Source: an uncultured Duncaniella sp.
GTDB taxonomy: Bacteria > Bacteroidota > Bacteroidia > Bacteroidales > Muribaculaceae
Reading direction: 5' to 3'
NCBI RefSeq assembly: GCF_910578445.1
Contig: NZ_CAJTQC010000026.1
Location: forward strand, 1-40,919
Length of the DNA stretch: 40,919 nt
Shown: positions 34,301 through 40,919 of the stretch, piece after piece
How positions within the stretch are numbered: position 1 is the stretch's first letter
Layout: each line of letters opens with the position of its first letter
Notes under the pieces: model-generated
What the model was told of the DNA's origin: nothing
The model's input: the letters and a program-made list of their open reading frames with translations, nothing else
The model's database searches: none
Made by a program: the position numbers and the translations under genes

Positions 34301-35003
34301 ACCGCCAACCGCTTCGGACTATCTTTATGGATATCTGCGTGAAGGCTATCCACGCAGTTCAATTTTCTCTTTCGATTATGCCGGGTTGATTGACAATGAG
34401 GACGGTACAAGATCTATCGGATGGAGGGACCACAACGGAAATATACACAGTGAGAGCATATATGAGTCGGAATTTTCTGAAGATGACCTTATTTTCCACG
34501 GTTCGGCCGACCCGACTGTAGCAGCCTCATTTACTCCTGAGATTAAATATGCCGGTTTTTCGCTTTCTGCAATGTTTAATTTCTATGGCGGACACTATAT
34601 GAGGGCAGGTAACGAAAGATGGAACACTTACGGCAATGACCTTGGATATACCAGTGGCGCCACTCCTTCCTCTTGTCTTAGATACTGGGAAGGCGACGTA
34701 GAAGCTATGCCTAACGGTTACAAGGCATATTCCACCATCGGATATGACTATGCGCCATATATGAACCGGAGTGTCTATCATGCTGATTATCTTAAAATCA
34801 GCAACATCGTCCTTTCTTACCAGTTTGACAGGGCTATCATCTCAAAACTCAGGCTGAGAGATTTGAGGCTTCGCGCACAGATAAATAATGTCTGTACATG
34901 GGCACGTAATCCGCTCGGCCTTGACCCGGAAGCGGTCATGGGTGGAATCAGCATAAACAGGACTCCCAGGAGCTACACTATGAGTCTGTTAGTTAATTTT
35001 TAA
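31386..35003 (+). CDS. SusC/RagA family TonB-linked outer-membrane protein with STN signalling domain
   Basis: A 1205-residue protein. In order: signal peptide (1-20), STN/secretin domain (about 25-95, TIEIISKATGYDFVYQSG), carboxypeptidase-regulatory-like domain (about 107-185, VSGTVLDETGEPLAGAAVVI), plug (about 190-310, VVVTGYQNIKRENATGAF and NITVLKDAAAAAIYGARATNGVIVV), then a 22-strand-type barrel with a C-terminal aromatic end (SLLVNF). The STN domain marks it as the signalling receptor for the FecR/sigma pair next door. It imports an oligomeric nutrient with its SusD partner, powered by TonB. It lies 35 bp after FecR and 11 bp before SusD. The substrate is not evident. Confidence 0.97.
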   Translation: MRQPFIIMLFALIVPFSALARNYDAVFNGNNPQQTIEIISKATGYDFVYQSGLFDDISSKVYGTFNGVSLKKLLDKTLSDQLGLSYVIVDKSISLKKMPSGRIQSRVSGTVLDETGEPLAGAAVVIQGTSIGVVTDVDGNFAMDINNDSPVLVVNYVGMHPSIQRLSKSNIGKHLKIVLKHNASVMDEVVVTGYQNIKRENATGAFQTITADDLDKRYTSNIIQNLEGAVPGLVLSKNANDLGDDKMVIRGTGTFNARRAPLIVVDGLPIEGGIESINPYEISNITVLKDAAAAAIYGARATNGVIVVSTKQAANERVKVEFNADITVSERQSYDNFDWADAGQMIKLERYNFNAMRDDEDQSAFKNLINGYTGGRVQGMTPVTRLLVENHRGDISDEILESKLSQWSKNDYRRQYREIAERQRVEQSYNLAVRVLCRNLASSMVVNYRDNNRGAYKEHEHTLQYKYKGDLKVASWLDLSFGVEVRNKASKYRSGVDGLGINAFLPYQSIYNEDGTYAELERDIYLKEPNLGNAELELKPVGFSTHDELNRNFTKSDYTNIRTHIHSLFRIMPGWTAQAQFQYEDISSRSRRLRENDSYYMRYLYNLYTSSTQVKKWVDDPDAFDNIDWDDPNVWDIITQPNFGKKEITVNETTHHIPDGGLLTTSHVHGVHYTFRGQTRYNNTFGKHFVDALAGMEYRQTHSWDSSDIRYGYNPLTLNNGNMATDWDYITSPGKSALGNEYRVQGAPRLPDKDGDILHRYYSVYFTGNYVFDSRYSLSGSWRVDKTDLFGSDPKFRGRPLWSVGASWNLHNESFMKAYTWLNALKLRASYGLTGNIDSNASSYLTAAIKNNWMNSLPMGVIKNAPYDQLRWEKTATTNIGIDYAFCGYRLSGSVDYYHKSGSDLLTETDMDPTLGLPDNVMTINAGNMVNTGVELQINANILPQKLRNSVGVNVYFNIAYNKNKVTGLNHIPPTASDYLYGYLREGYPRSSIFSFDYAGLIDNEDGTRSIGWRDHNGNIHSESIYESEFSEDDLIFHGSADPTVAASFTPEIKYAGFSLSAMFNFYGGHYMRAGNERWNTYGNDLGYTSGATPSSCLRYWEGDVEAMPNGYKAYSTIGYDYAPYMNRSVYHADYLKISNIVLSYQFDRAIISKLRLRDLRLRAQINNVCTWARNPLGLDPEAVMGGISINRTPRSYTMSLLVNF

Positions 35004-35014
35004 AAGCGAATATA

Positions 35015-36394
35015 ATGAAAAATATTTATCCGTTGATACTATTATGTATCTCAGCCTTATGCTTGTCATCATGCGACGACAAGCTTGATATTATCCCCAA
35101 GGGAGAGACAACGCTTACGACTGTCGATGACCTTGAGACATTGCTCAATCAGGTATATAATCTTGATGAAAGTCCGGGAGACCTTGAGACACTTACCAAC
35201 ACGTGTTACGCTTCAGTTTCAGCAGATTTAAAAGGGACATATGAATACATCCTTGCGTCTTATGACGAGTCGGTTAAGCGAGAGGCTCTCCGTCTGACAG
35301 ATGTCCGGTATAATACAATTTATAATTATATTCTTAATACGAATATTGTAATAGCCAAAACACCTGAGGCCAAGGGCGATTCCAAACAAAAAGAGCGGAT
35401 TGTCGCAGAGGCCAGAGTTGTCAGAGGCTGGCTCCATTTTCTCATTGCCAATATTCATGCCAAACAATATGACAATGAAAGCCAGGCAGCCGGCGAAGGC
35501 GGAATCGCCTACGTTGATAATATTAATTTCCAAGAACAGAAAAAGAAAATCTCATTGAAAGAAACGTATGACAGAATTCTTGAAGATTGTTCTGATGAAG
35601 TCATTGAAAAGCTATATGATAACCCGACTAAGGTTCATCAGAGAGTCGCAAAGGATTTCGGTTATGGCATGCGTGCCCTTGTCCTCTTGCAGATGAAAGA
35701 CTATGACCGGGCTCTGATATACGCAAATAAGGCGTTGGCGATAAATTCAGTTATCGAGGACAGGACAGAGACTGTCAGCGGAGGTGACTGGAAGTTGAGC
35801 TGGGACCATCCGTCAAATTACTTTTTCGTATATTCACGTGGCCCCAACACATCAATCGGGTACACTATGATATCAAAAGAAACGGTTGAATTATTTGAAG
35901 AAGGCGACATATTGATGGAAAATTACATCTGGGACCCGGATTATGCTGAGGAGTATAATGGCGCCTACTTCAATACTTCAAGTGCAAATATCAGTAATTA
36001 CGGGATAAGAACCGAACAGATTATCTATGCTGCGGCTGAATGTCTTATTCGTCAAGGCAAATATGACCAAGGCCTGAAAATGGTCGACAGAGTTCGTGAA
36101 AAACGAATCTATGATTACTGTTATGAGCCGATTATAAATAAAGCCCAGAATCCCGTCGATGAGACAGAAGCGATGCGCTTGCTTGAGCGTGCGAAAAGGG
36201 TTGAAATGATCTACACGGTTCAGAATTTTCTCGATTTGCGCAGATGGAACACTGAGGAAAGATATAAACGGACCATAGTCCGTGACCTCGGCGAAGGTGA
36301 GTCTGTCAGCCTTCGTCCGGATTCCCCGCTTTGGGTATTCCCGTTCCCGCTGGACGCTGTAAACAGAAATTCATCATTGACACAAAACTATTAA
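35015..36394 (+). CDS. SusD/RagB family nutrient-binding lipoprotein
   Basis: A 459-residue lipoprotein. The signal peptide ends CLSSC, with the lipid Cys at about 20. It has helical TPR-like repeats typical of SusD (about 90-260, including VRGWLHFLIANIHAKQY) and a C-terminal family signature (RRWN, WVFPFPLDAVNRN). It sits on top of the SusC barrel as a lid that captures ligand at the cell surface. It is adjacent to SusC by 11 bp. It is shorter than many glycan-binding SusD proteins (often over 500 residues), so a peptide, metal or small-molecule ligand is possible as well as a glycan. Confidence 0.93.
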   Translation: MKNIYPLILLCISALCLSSCDDKLDIIPKGETTLTTVDDLETLLNQVYNLDESPGDLETLTNTCYASVSADLKGTYEYILASYDESVKREALRLTDVRYNTIYNYILNTNIVIAKTPEAKGDSKQKERIVAEARVVRGWLHFLIANIHAKQYDNESQAAGEGGIAYVDNINFQEQKKKISLKETYDRILEDCSDEVIEKLYDNPTKVHQRVAKDFGYGMRALVLLQMKDYDRALIYANKALAINSVIEDRTETVSGGDWKLSWDHPSNYFFVYSRGPNTSIGYTMISKETVELFEEGDILMENYIWDPDYAEEYNGAYFNTSSANISNYGIRTEQIIYAAAECLIRQGKYDQGLKMVDRVREKRIYDYCYEPIINKAQNPVDETEAMRLLERAKRVEMIYTVQNFLDLRRWNTEERYKRTIVRDLGEGESVSLRPDSPLWVFPFPLDAVNRNSSLTQNY

Positions 36395-36407
36395 TACTGC
36401 CTGAAAA

Positions 36408-37499
36408 ATGATACGAAAAATTGTGTTGAACGTTTTTATGCTGCTGTCAGCACTCACGGTGCATGGACAGACCCTGTTTGGCGAGATTTCCTTTGATGAG
36501 GCATTGAAAATTGCCAAAGCGGAAAACAAAAAAGTCTTTGTTGACTTTTATACCCAATGGTGCGGTCCATGCAAAAAGCTGTCAAAAGAGATTTTTCCGT
36601 CCAAAGCTGTCGGAGATTATCTCAATTCCAATTTTATATGTCTGAAACTTGACGCGGAAAAAGAAGGTGTCGGTCTGGCGGAAAGAATAAAGGTCGAAGC
36701 ATATCCGACAATTGCGGTGTTTAACTGCGATGGAGAGCTTGCCGGTATGTTTTCAGGCTATCGTGGCGAAGACGAATTTATTGCAGCCGTTGAAAACTGC
36801 TGCAATCCTGACATGCACCCCGATAGAGTTGCCGCCCGTTATAAATCAGGCATCCGTGACGCGAAGACAGTAAAGTCATACGCCATGAACATCATGGATT
36901 CATATGATGACTATGATTCTGCAATAAAGGAAGTCTCCACGGTTATTGACGAATACTTTAATTCACTTCCGTACGAAGAACGTCTGAAGAGTGAAAATCT
37001 GTTTGTATTCACCAATTATACATGGGCCTACAGTAATCCGAGACTACCGTTTATTGTGGAAAATTTGAATAAATTTAACCCCGATGACCGTGCTAAGCTC
37101 GGCGATGTGATTGACAGGCTGTATTATGAGGAAGCAATGAGATATTTTTCATCGAATCTGCTTAATAATGATGATAGCATCGCCGAATACCGAAAATTCA
37201 AATCTAAAGTTGAATCATTTGGAAAAATGAAGAAACTCGAACCGATATTTGAGTTCTGCGAAATGCGAAAAAATATGACTGATGAAGAATATCTCTCTTT
37301 TTGCGACGTCAATTTCTCAAAGTTAGGAGAAATCGAACAAGCTCGCTTCTTGACGGAGATAAATACAATTTTTTCTGCCGATATGGAACAGCAGGAAAAA
37401 AGACTGTCGTCGTTCATACGCAAATATATCGGAACACTTGATTCGAGAGACATGTATTTCGCTGTCAGAACATTGATTGAGCTTGAAAAATCCCATTGA
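36408..37499 (+). CDS. Secreted thioredoxin-fold protein in the SusC/D operon
   Basis: A 363-residue protein with a signal peptide (about 1-20, ending VHGQ). The thioredoxin domain is at about 28-130, with the active site WCGPC (C52, C55), KKVFVDFYTQ before it and cis-Pro in EAYPTIAVF. About 150-360 is an all-helical domain of unknown function. It likely reduces or isomerises disulfides, or repairs oxidised proteins, in the periplasm. It lies 13 bp after SusD in the same operon, so it may serve the uptake system. A nested terminator follows at 37531-37618. Confidence 0.88.
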   Translation: MIRKIVLNVFMLLSALTVHGQTLFGEISFDEALKIAKAENKKVFVDFYTQWCGPCKKLSKEIFPSKAVGDYLNSNFICLKLDAEKEGVGLAERIKVEAYPTIAVFNCDGELAGMFSGYRGEDEFIAAVENCCNPDMHPDRVAARYKSGIRDAKTVKSYAMNIMDSYDDYDSAIKEVSTVIDEYFNSLPYEERLKSENLFVFTNYTWAYSNPRLPFIVENLNKFNPDDRAKLGDVIDRLYYEEAMRYFSSNLLNNDDSIAEYRKFKSKVESFGKMKKLEPIFEFCEMRKNMTDEEYLSFCDVNFSKLGEIEQARFLTEINTIFSADMEQQEKRLSSFIRKYIGTLDSRDMYFAVRTLIELEKSH

Positions 37500-37530
37500 T
37501 TTAAACCTTGTCTTTGCCTTATAATAGATG

Positions 37531-37623
37531 GAGGCTGTGTCGTAATTAAGGTTTATAAACTGCACCCCAAAAGTTTTTTGTCTAACTTTTGGGGTGCAAT
37601 TCAATTTGACACAGCCTCTTTTT
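37531..37623 (+). terminator. Nested double-hairpin terminator
   Basis: Outer arms GAGGCTGTGTC (37531-37541) and GACACAGCCTC (37608-37618) are the same as in the 29370 terminator. Inside lies a separate perfect 15-bp hairpin (37561-37575 with 37584-37598, 8-nt loop). The structure is followed by TTTTTT. The inner hairpin looks like an insertion into an ordinary terminator. Confidence 0.8.
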
Positions 37624-37638
37624 TAGATGGATTGACAT

Positions 37639-37670
37639 TTTGGCTGTTTGGTGGATTTTACGTACTTTTG
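37639..37670 (+). promoter_or_regulatory. Promoter of the TlpA-like gene
   Basis: TTTG (37639-37642), a 20-nt spacer and TACTTTTG (37663-37670) match the consensus. The start codon is 25 nt downstream. Confidence 0.75.
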
Positions 37671-37694
37671 TCTCAATAAACTACATTATTATTT

Positions 37695-38816
37695 ATGGAT
37701 AAAAAATTTATTTTTGCGCTGTCTGCCGGGATGCTTGCAGTGAGCGCCTGCACTCTCAATGCGCAGTCAAATTATTCGGTGACCGCGAGTGTGCCGGCCG
37801 AGAAAAACAATACTATGGCCTATCTTCTCAACTGGGACAATGGCCAGAAGGTTGATTCCGTAATTGTAGCTGAGGGTCAGGCCAAGTTTTCTGGCAACTC
37901 ACAGTCGCCTTTCATTGGACGTCTGGTTGTCGACGGTGCGCGTGGCCCGATTTTTATCGTTGAAGAGGGAAATGTGACCGTTTCTCCCGACGGAGTAGCC
38001 TCCGGAACTCCACTCAATGCCAAGATGGAGACATATGCCAAGCGCATGAAGGAAATTGTCGATGAGTATCAGAACATTGATCAGAACGATTCGACACTGA
38101 TGCCTAAGGCAAAGGCTCTGCAGGCTGAATATGATGGCATACCGTCAAAGGCATATGCAGAAAACAAGGGAAATACCCTCGGCCTTTACTATTTCCTTAA
38201 GTTGGCCTATGAAATGGATCTCGCACAGCTCGACGCAGCTATTGCTGCCGATGCCAATCTCGCTTCGTCAGGACGTGTTCAGACTCTCCGTAAGTCGCTC
38301 CTTGCACGTGCCGAGACATCCGAAGGTAAGCACTACAAGGATTTTTCTATTACCTACAATGGCAAGACCGAAAAACTCAGCGACTATGTGAAGCCCGGGC
38401 GCTACACGCTCGTCGATTTCTGGGCAAGCTGGTGCGGTCCGTGCATCCGTCAGACAAAGGTAATTAAGGAACTTTATGCAAAATACAAGGACAAAGGTCT
38501 CGATGTTCTCGGCGTAGCCGTATGGGACGAACCTGAAAATACCCTGAAAGCTATCAAGAGCCACGGTCTTGACTGGCCCTGCATCATCAATGCCCAGAAT
38601 GTTCCCACCGACCTCTATGGCATCACAGGCATCCCTTGCATCATACTTATCAATCCTGATGGAGTCATCGTGTCACGCGACAAGTATAGTCAGGCTCTTA
38701 TCGATGATGTCGACAAAGCTATGTCGACCTACGAGCCTCAGGCACTTGTCATTCCGGCTGCGACATCTGCCAACGATACCGCTGCTGTCAAGACTGACAC
38801 AAATGTGATTTTCTGA
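37695..38816 (+). CDS. TlpA-like thiol-disulfide oxidoreductase with N-terminal DUF4369-like domain
   Basis: A 373-residue protein. The N-terminal signal contains LAVSAC, a possible lipobox at Cys19, and also NAQS, a possible signal-peptidase I site. A DUF4369-like beta domain lies at about 27-115 (AYLLNWDNGQKVDSVIVAEGQAKFSG). A helical linker follows, and a thioredoxin domain spans about 225-345 with C247 and C250 in WASWCGPCIRQTKVI. It keeps cysteines reduced in periplasmic proteins. It has its own promoter and precedes the TIGR02757 gene by 36 bp. It is the second thioredoxin-fold protein in 2 kb. Confidence 0.92.
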   Translation: MDKKFIFALSAGMLAVSACTLNAQSNYSVTASVPAEKNNTMAYLLNWDNGQKVDSVIVAEGQAKFSGNSQSPFIGRLVVDGARGPIFIVEEGNVTVSPDGVASGTPLNAKMETYAKRMKEIVDEYQNIDQNDSTLMPKAKALQAEYDGIPSKAYAENKGNTLGLYYFLKLAYEMDLAQLDAAIAADANLASSGRVQTLRKSLLARAETSEGKHYKDFSITYNGKTEKLSDYVKPGRYTLVDFWASWCGPCIRQTKVIKELYAKYKDKGLDVLGVAVWDEPENTLKAIKSHGLDWPCIINAQNVPTDLYGITGIPCIILINPDGVIVSRDKYSQALIDDVDKAMSTYEPQALVIPAATSANDTAAVKTDTNVIF

Positions 38817-38852
38817 GACAAGTCGATTCAAAAGACTGTAAAAACATAGACT

Positions 38853-39620
38853 ATGACAGAAAGAGATTTGAAAAATCTCCTTGACACAGAGGCGGCGAGA
38901 ATCAACTCGCCGTCTTTCATTGAGGATGATCCCGTCCGGTTTCCACGTCGTTTCGAAGACCTCCGCGACATAGAGATTGCCGCGTTGCTCACTTCAGGCA
39001 TCGCATGGGGCAACCGCAAGATGATATGCCGTGACTGTGACCGTCTGCTCGCGCTGATGGACAATAAACCTTTTGCCTACGTCATGGACGAGGGCTACGA
39101 GGATTTGCCTGACGGTCAGAATATCCACCGCACTTTTTTCACTCAGCATCTCAAACACTATCTCCGAGGCCTGCGTGCCATCTATGCGCGTCACGGTTCG
39201 CTTCAGGAATTCGGACGCAGCGAGTCTATAGCTTCATCCGAAGCTCCGGCATGGAAACTTGTAGAGGGGATAAACCGTGTGCTTGAGGCGACCGATCCGG
39301 CAAACAATGAGTTCGCATCCCGCTGTCTGCCTCAGAATCTTTCGACGACCGCTCTCAAGCGTGTGAACATGGCTTTGCGCTGGCTTGTCAGAAACGACGG
39401 TATCGTGGACATGGGTGTGTGGGACATAATCTCCCCATCACAGCTTTACATTCCTCTCGATGTCCATGTCGGTGACATTTCGCGTGAGCTTGGACTTCTA
39501 ACACGCAAGGCCAACGACCGCCGTTCGGTCGATGAGGTCACCGCCCACCTCCGCCGTTTCAATCCCTCCGACCCGACCATCTACGACTTCGCCCTCTTCG
39601 GAATCGGCATGAAGCTGTAA
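38853..39620 (+). CDS. TIGR02757 (DUF2400) family protein
   Basis: A 255-residue cytoplasmic protein with the family features: DDPVRFPRRF near the N-terminus, ALLTSGIAWGNRKMI at about 44-58, KRVNMALRWLVRNDGIVDMGVWDIISPSQLYIPLDVHVGDISRELGL at about 169-216, and the C-terminal DPTIYDFALFGIGM. Several aspects recall HhH-type DNA glycosylase folds, but no function is established. It is co-directional with the TlpA-like gene and probably co-transcribed. Confidence 0.9.
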   Translation: MTERDLKNLLDTEAARINSPSFIEDDPVRFPRRFEDLRDIEIAALLTSGIAWGNRKMICRDCDRLLALMDNKPFAYVMDEGYEDLPDGQNIHRTFFTQHLKHYLRGLRAIYARHGSLQEFGRSESIASSEAPAWKLVEGINRVLEATDPANNEFASRCLPQNLSTTALKRVNMALRWLVRNDGIVDMGVWDIISPSQLYIPLDVHVGDISRELGLLTRKANDRRSVDEVTAHLRRFNPSDPTIYDFALFGIGMKL

Positions 39621-39857
39621 TTTTCTTTCACGGCTCTCAATGTCTGCAAAGAGGTCATAAGGAAAGGTTATCCGAATCTGTCAGTAGCCCGATTCAAGAG
39701 ACTAATGTTTGAGTCTTATCTTGCTTCGACAAATATTTCGACTTACGGAAAATCTCCGCATATCAAAATAATCCAGAAGATAAAAACAACAAGTTGGCTC
39801 AGTTATCCGCTTAGCAGGTCTGTTCAACTTCAAATTTTACCGAATCATTGTCAGTAA
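39621..39857 (+). other. Start-less open frame after the TIGR02757 stop, probable gene remnant
   Basis: In frame with the TAA at 39618-39620 an open frame of 78 codons runs to TAA at 39855-39857. It includes ALNVCKEVIRKGYPNL and SVARFKRLMFESYLAS. It has no start codon until the Met in RLMFESY. The sequence looks protein-like but I do not recognise it; it may be the 3' end of a decayed gene. Confidence 0.3.
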
Positions 39858-39869
39858 AATAAATAGTTG

Positions 39870-39929
39870 ATAAACATACATGAATAGAAAGAGGGAATAT
39901 AGTCCATCTTTCTATTCATGTATGTTTAT
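39870..39929 (-). terminator. Perfect 22-bp inverted repeat overlapping the end of the 39912 gene
   Basis: 39870-39891 is the exact reverse complement of 39908-39929 with a 16-nt loop. The gene's stop codon (39912-39914) and the last few sense codons lie inside one arm. On the minus strand an AT-rich tail follows. Probably a terminator. Confidence 0.65.
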
Positions 39930-40370
39930 TTCATCTGAAACGATTAATTCTTCCCCTCTAAATTTAACAATTTTACTTATTCTATAAATACCCTTCTGAA
40001 GAACGTCCTTAGTTTCGTTTAAATCTATTTCAAATTTTCTCGAATTATGAGCTTGAATCTCATAACCAATATCATAGAATATTCCAGGACCCAAAGGAAC
40101 TGCGACCCAGTGACCTCCAATCAGTTGTTCAATCTTGTAATATTGTCCTGTCGAACAAATCGTATCTTTATTGTTGATTATTTCAATTCTAACAGTGTCA
40201 GACGGTGATAATTTATCCATGTCTTTTACTATCAAATATATTGAGTCGTTGTGATGCAAATCTTCATCAACAATAATATTAGATTGGTTTGCTTTTTCTT
40301 GAGTATGAGAAACGCTATTCACACACCCGCATAAACCAACAACAAAACATATAATATAAGCGGTTTTCAT
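39912..40370 (-). CDS. Lipoprotein with a bacterial Ig-like (Big_14-type) domain
   Basis: A 152-residue protein. The lipoprotein signal ends VGLCGC, with the lipid Cys at 16. A polar linker is followed by a beta-sandwich-like region (about 55-150): DTVRIEIINN, YKIEQLIGGHWVAVPL, FEIDLNETKDVLQKGIYRISKIVKFRG. This pattern (IE...GxW...L..GxYRI.K) fits the Big_14 Ig-like domain found in Gram-positive and Bacteroidetes surface proteins. No enzymatic role is evident. It is AT-rich and isolated, with no clear promoter and a hairpin at its end. Confidence 0.6.
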   Translation of the reverse strand: MKTAYIICFVVGLCGCVNSVSHTQEKANQSNIIVDEDLHHNDSIYLIVKDMDKLSPSDTVRIEIINNKDTICSTGQYYKIEQLIGGHWVAVPLGPGIFYDIGYEIQAHNSRKFEIDLNETKDVLQKGIYRISKIVKFRGEELIVSDEINIHE

Positions 40371-40919
40371 TAGTACCTTTCTAAATTTAAAAGATTCATC
40401 ACATTATCTGCTTTAGAATATCTGCCATAAAGATTTTAAAGGCATGGTTTTAAAATGATAAATAAAAAGGTGTGAGGATTTATTTTGCTTTATCCCGCTC
40501 TCAGGTCTTGGCGTACCTTTTCCTACGGATAAAGCAATAGCCCCACACCGAATATGCCAATCTGTCCTTACGCTCCATATGGAAGGCAGGGGTATAGCAA
40601 TCGATGCAGGTGCTATTGCCAATCATCTTCGTAGGAATACAAACCGCCAAGTTTGAGAACGGAAGATAATTTCAATAACACCTTTCAGTTATAAAATGAA
40701 AAATTCCCACATATTTCAGGCTCTCTTGCCAAAAGGTATGTGAAATTTTTACAAAGATAATCAAGAGGTATTGGTGTATGGTTATCTCTAAAGTTAAATA
40801 AGATTAAAGGCATGAAACCGTTGCCGGTTCATGCCTTTAAACAGTACAGTCACGTGACGATGTTTTTTAACGTGAGTTCGATATAAGAAATCAGAACAAC
40901 GTCAATTGATTGTCCGACA
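40371..40919. other. Gene-poor stretch with a hairpin and a short frame
   Basis: No gene I can name. On the minus strand 40501-40626 encodes a 41-residue frame (MIGNSTCIDCYTPAFHMERK, then DRLAYSVWGYCFIRRKRYAKT) that looks protein-like and is open further upstream without a Met; it may be a remnant. The sequence has short imperfect repeats around tagc/ataaagca. A strong hairpin lies at 40804-40840. Confidence 0.3.
40804..40840. repeat. Strong hairpin, possible bidirectional terminator
   Basis: ttaaaggcatga(a)accg pairs with cggttcatgcctttaa with one bulged A and a short loop. Neither side has a long T run, so termination is not assured. It may end a transcript from beyond the window. Confidence 0.5.

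Noticed and set aside
40413..40622. 69-codon minus-strand frame
   Set aside because: Low-complexity Ile/Ala/Pro sequence with no start context; the other minus frame (40501-40626) looks more protein-like, and neither is convincing as a gene.
1..40919. tRNA, rRNA, CRISPR arrays, integrases, transposases
   Set aside because: I looked for conserved RNA segments, regularly spaced repeats and recombinase motifs and saw none that I can support.

Overview
The window looks like a chromosomal segment from a Bacteroidales bacterium, most likely of the Muribaculaceae or a close relative. The reasons are the SusC/SusD pair, the ECF sigma/FecR pair, GLPGLI proteins, a CAB-ordered fumarate reductase, and repeated Bacteroidetes-type promoters (TTTG or TTG, about 20 nt, then TAnnTTTG). 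Genus cannot be settled from the sequence alone. I see no rRNA, tRNA, CRISPR array or intact insertion sequence.

Layout. 0-3.8 kb (minus): a tightly overlapping chain of a frameshifted outer-membrane barrel protein, a GLPGLI protein and a truncated second GLPGLI copy, closed by a terminator. 4.0-7.2 kb (minus): a secreted S1/P1 nuclease and a second outer-membrane barrel protein. 7.4-11.6 kb (minus): an Arc-like ribbon-helix-helix protein and an SPFH/Band 7 membrane protein separated by a perfect 22-bp hairpin, then a secreted muramidase and the dipeptidase PepD. 11.8-12.7 kb (plus): a small membrane protein and an OmpH/Skp-like lipoprotein. 12.8-14.4 kb (minus): two ECF sigma factors that differ at 8 of 167 residues. 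14.9-18.4 kb (minus): the quinol:fumarate reductase operon.

18.7-20.5 kb (plus) is an AT-rich two-gene cassette with its own promoter and terminator. It encodes a lipoprotein with an aerolysin/ETX-MTX2-like pore-forming module, overlapped by a small unrecognised lipoprotein. I regard this as the most interesting part of the window. 20.6-23.8 kb (plus): a PlsC-type acyltransferase, then groES-groEL, which carry a clear sigma-54 (-24/-12) promoter with TGTCA/TGACA inverted repeats upstream. 23.8-24.6 kb (minus): a DUF4160-DUF2442 pair whose DUF4160 member has an in-frame stop.

24.8-29.4 kb (plus): a 1495-residue secreted multidomain protein ending in a CE8 pectinesterase domain. 29.4-37.5 kb: a divergent ECF sigma factor, then FecR anti-sigma, STN-containing SusC, SusD and a secreted thioredoxin-fold protein, a standard cell-surface-signalling uptake locus. 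37.7-39.6 kb (plus): a TlpA-like thiol-disulfide protein and a TIGR02757 protein. 39.6-40.9 kb: AT-rich, gene-poor DNA with one Ig-like lipoprotein, strong hairpins and probable gene remnants.

Functional picture. Most genes serve the envelope: outer-membrane transporters, lipoproteins, periplasmic thioredoxins, peptidoglycan and phospholipid enzymes. Several regulatory devices are visible in the DNA itself. All domain calls come from reading motifs by eye; no database search was run.
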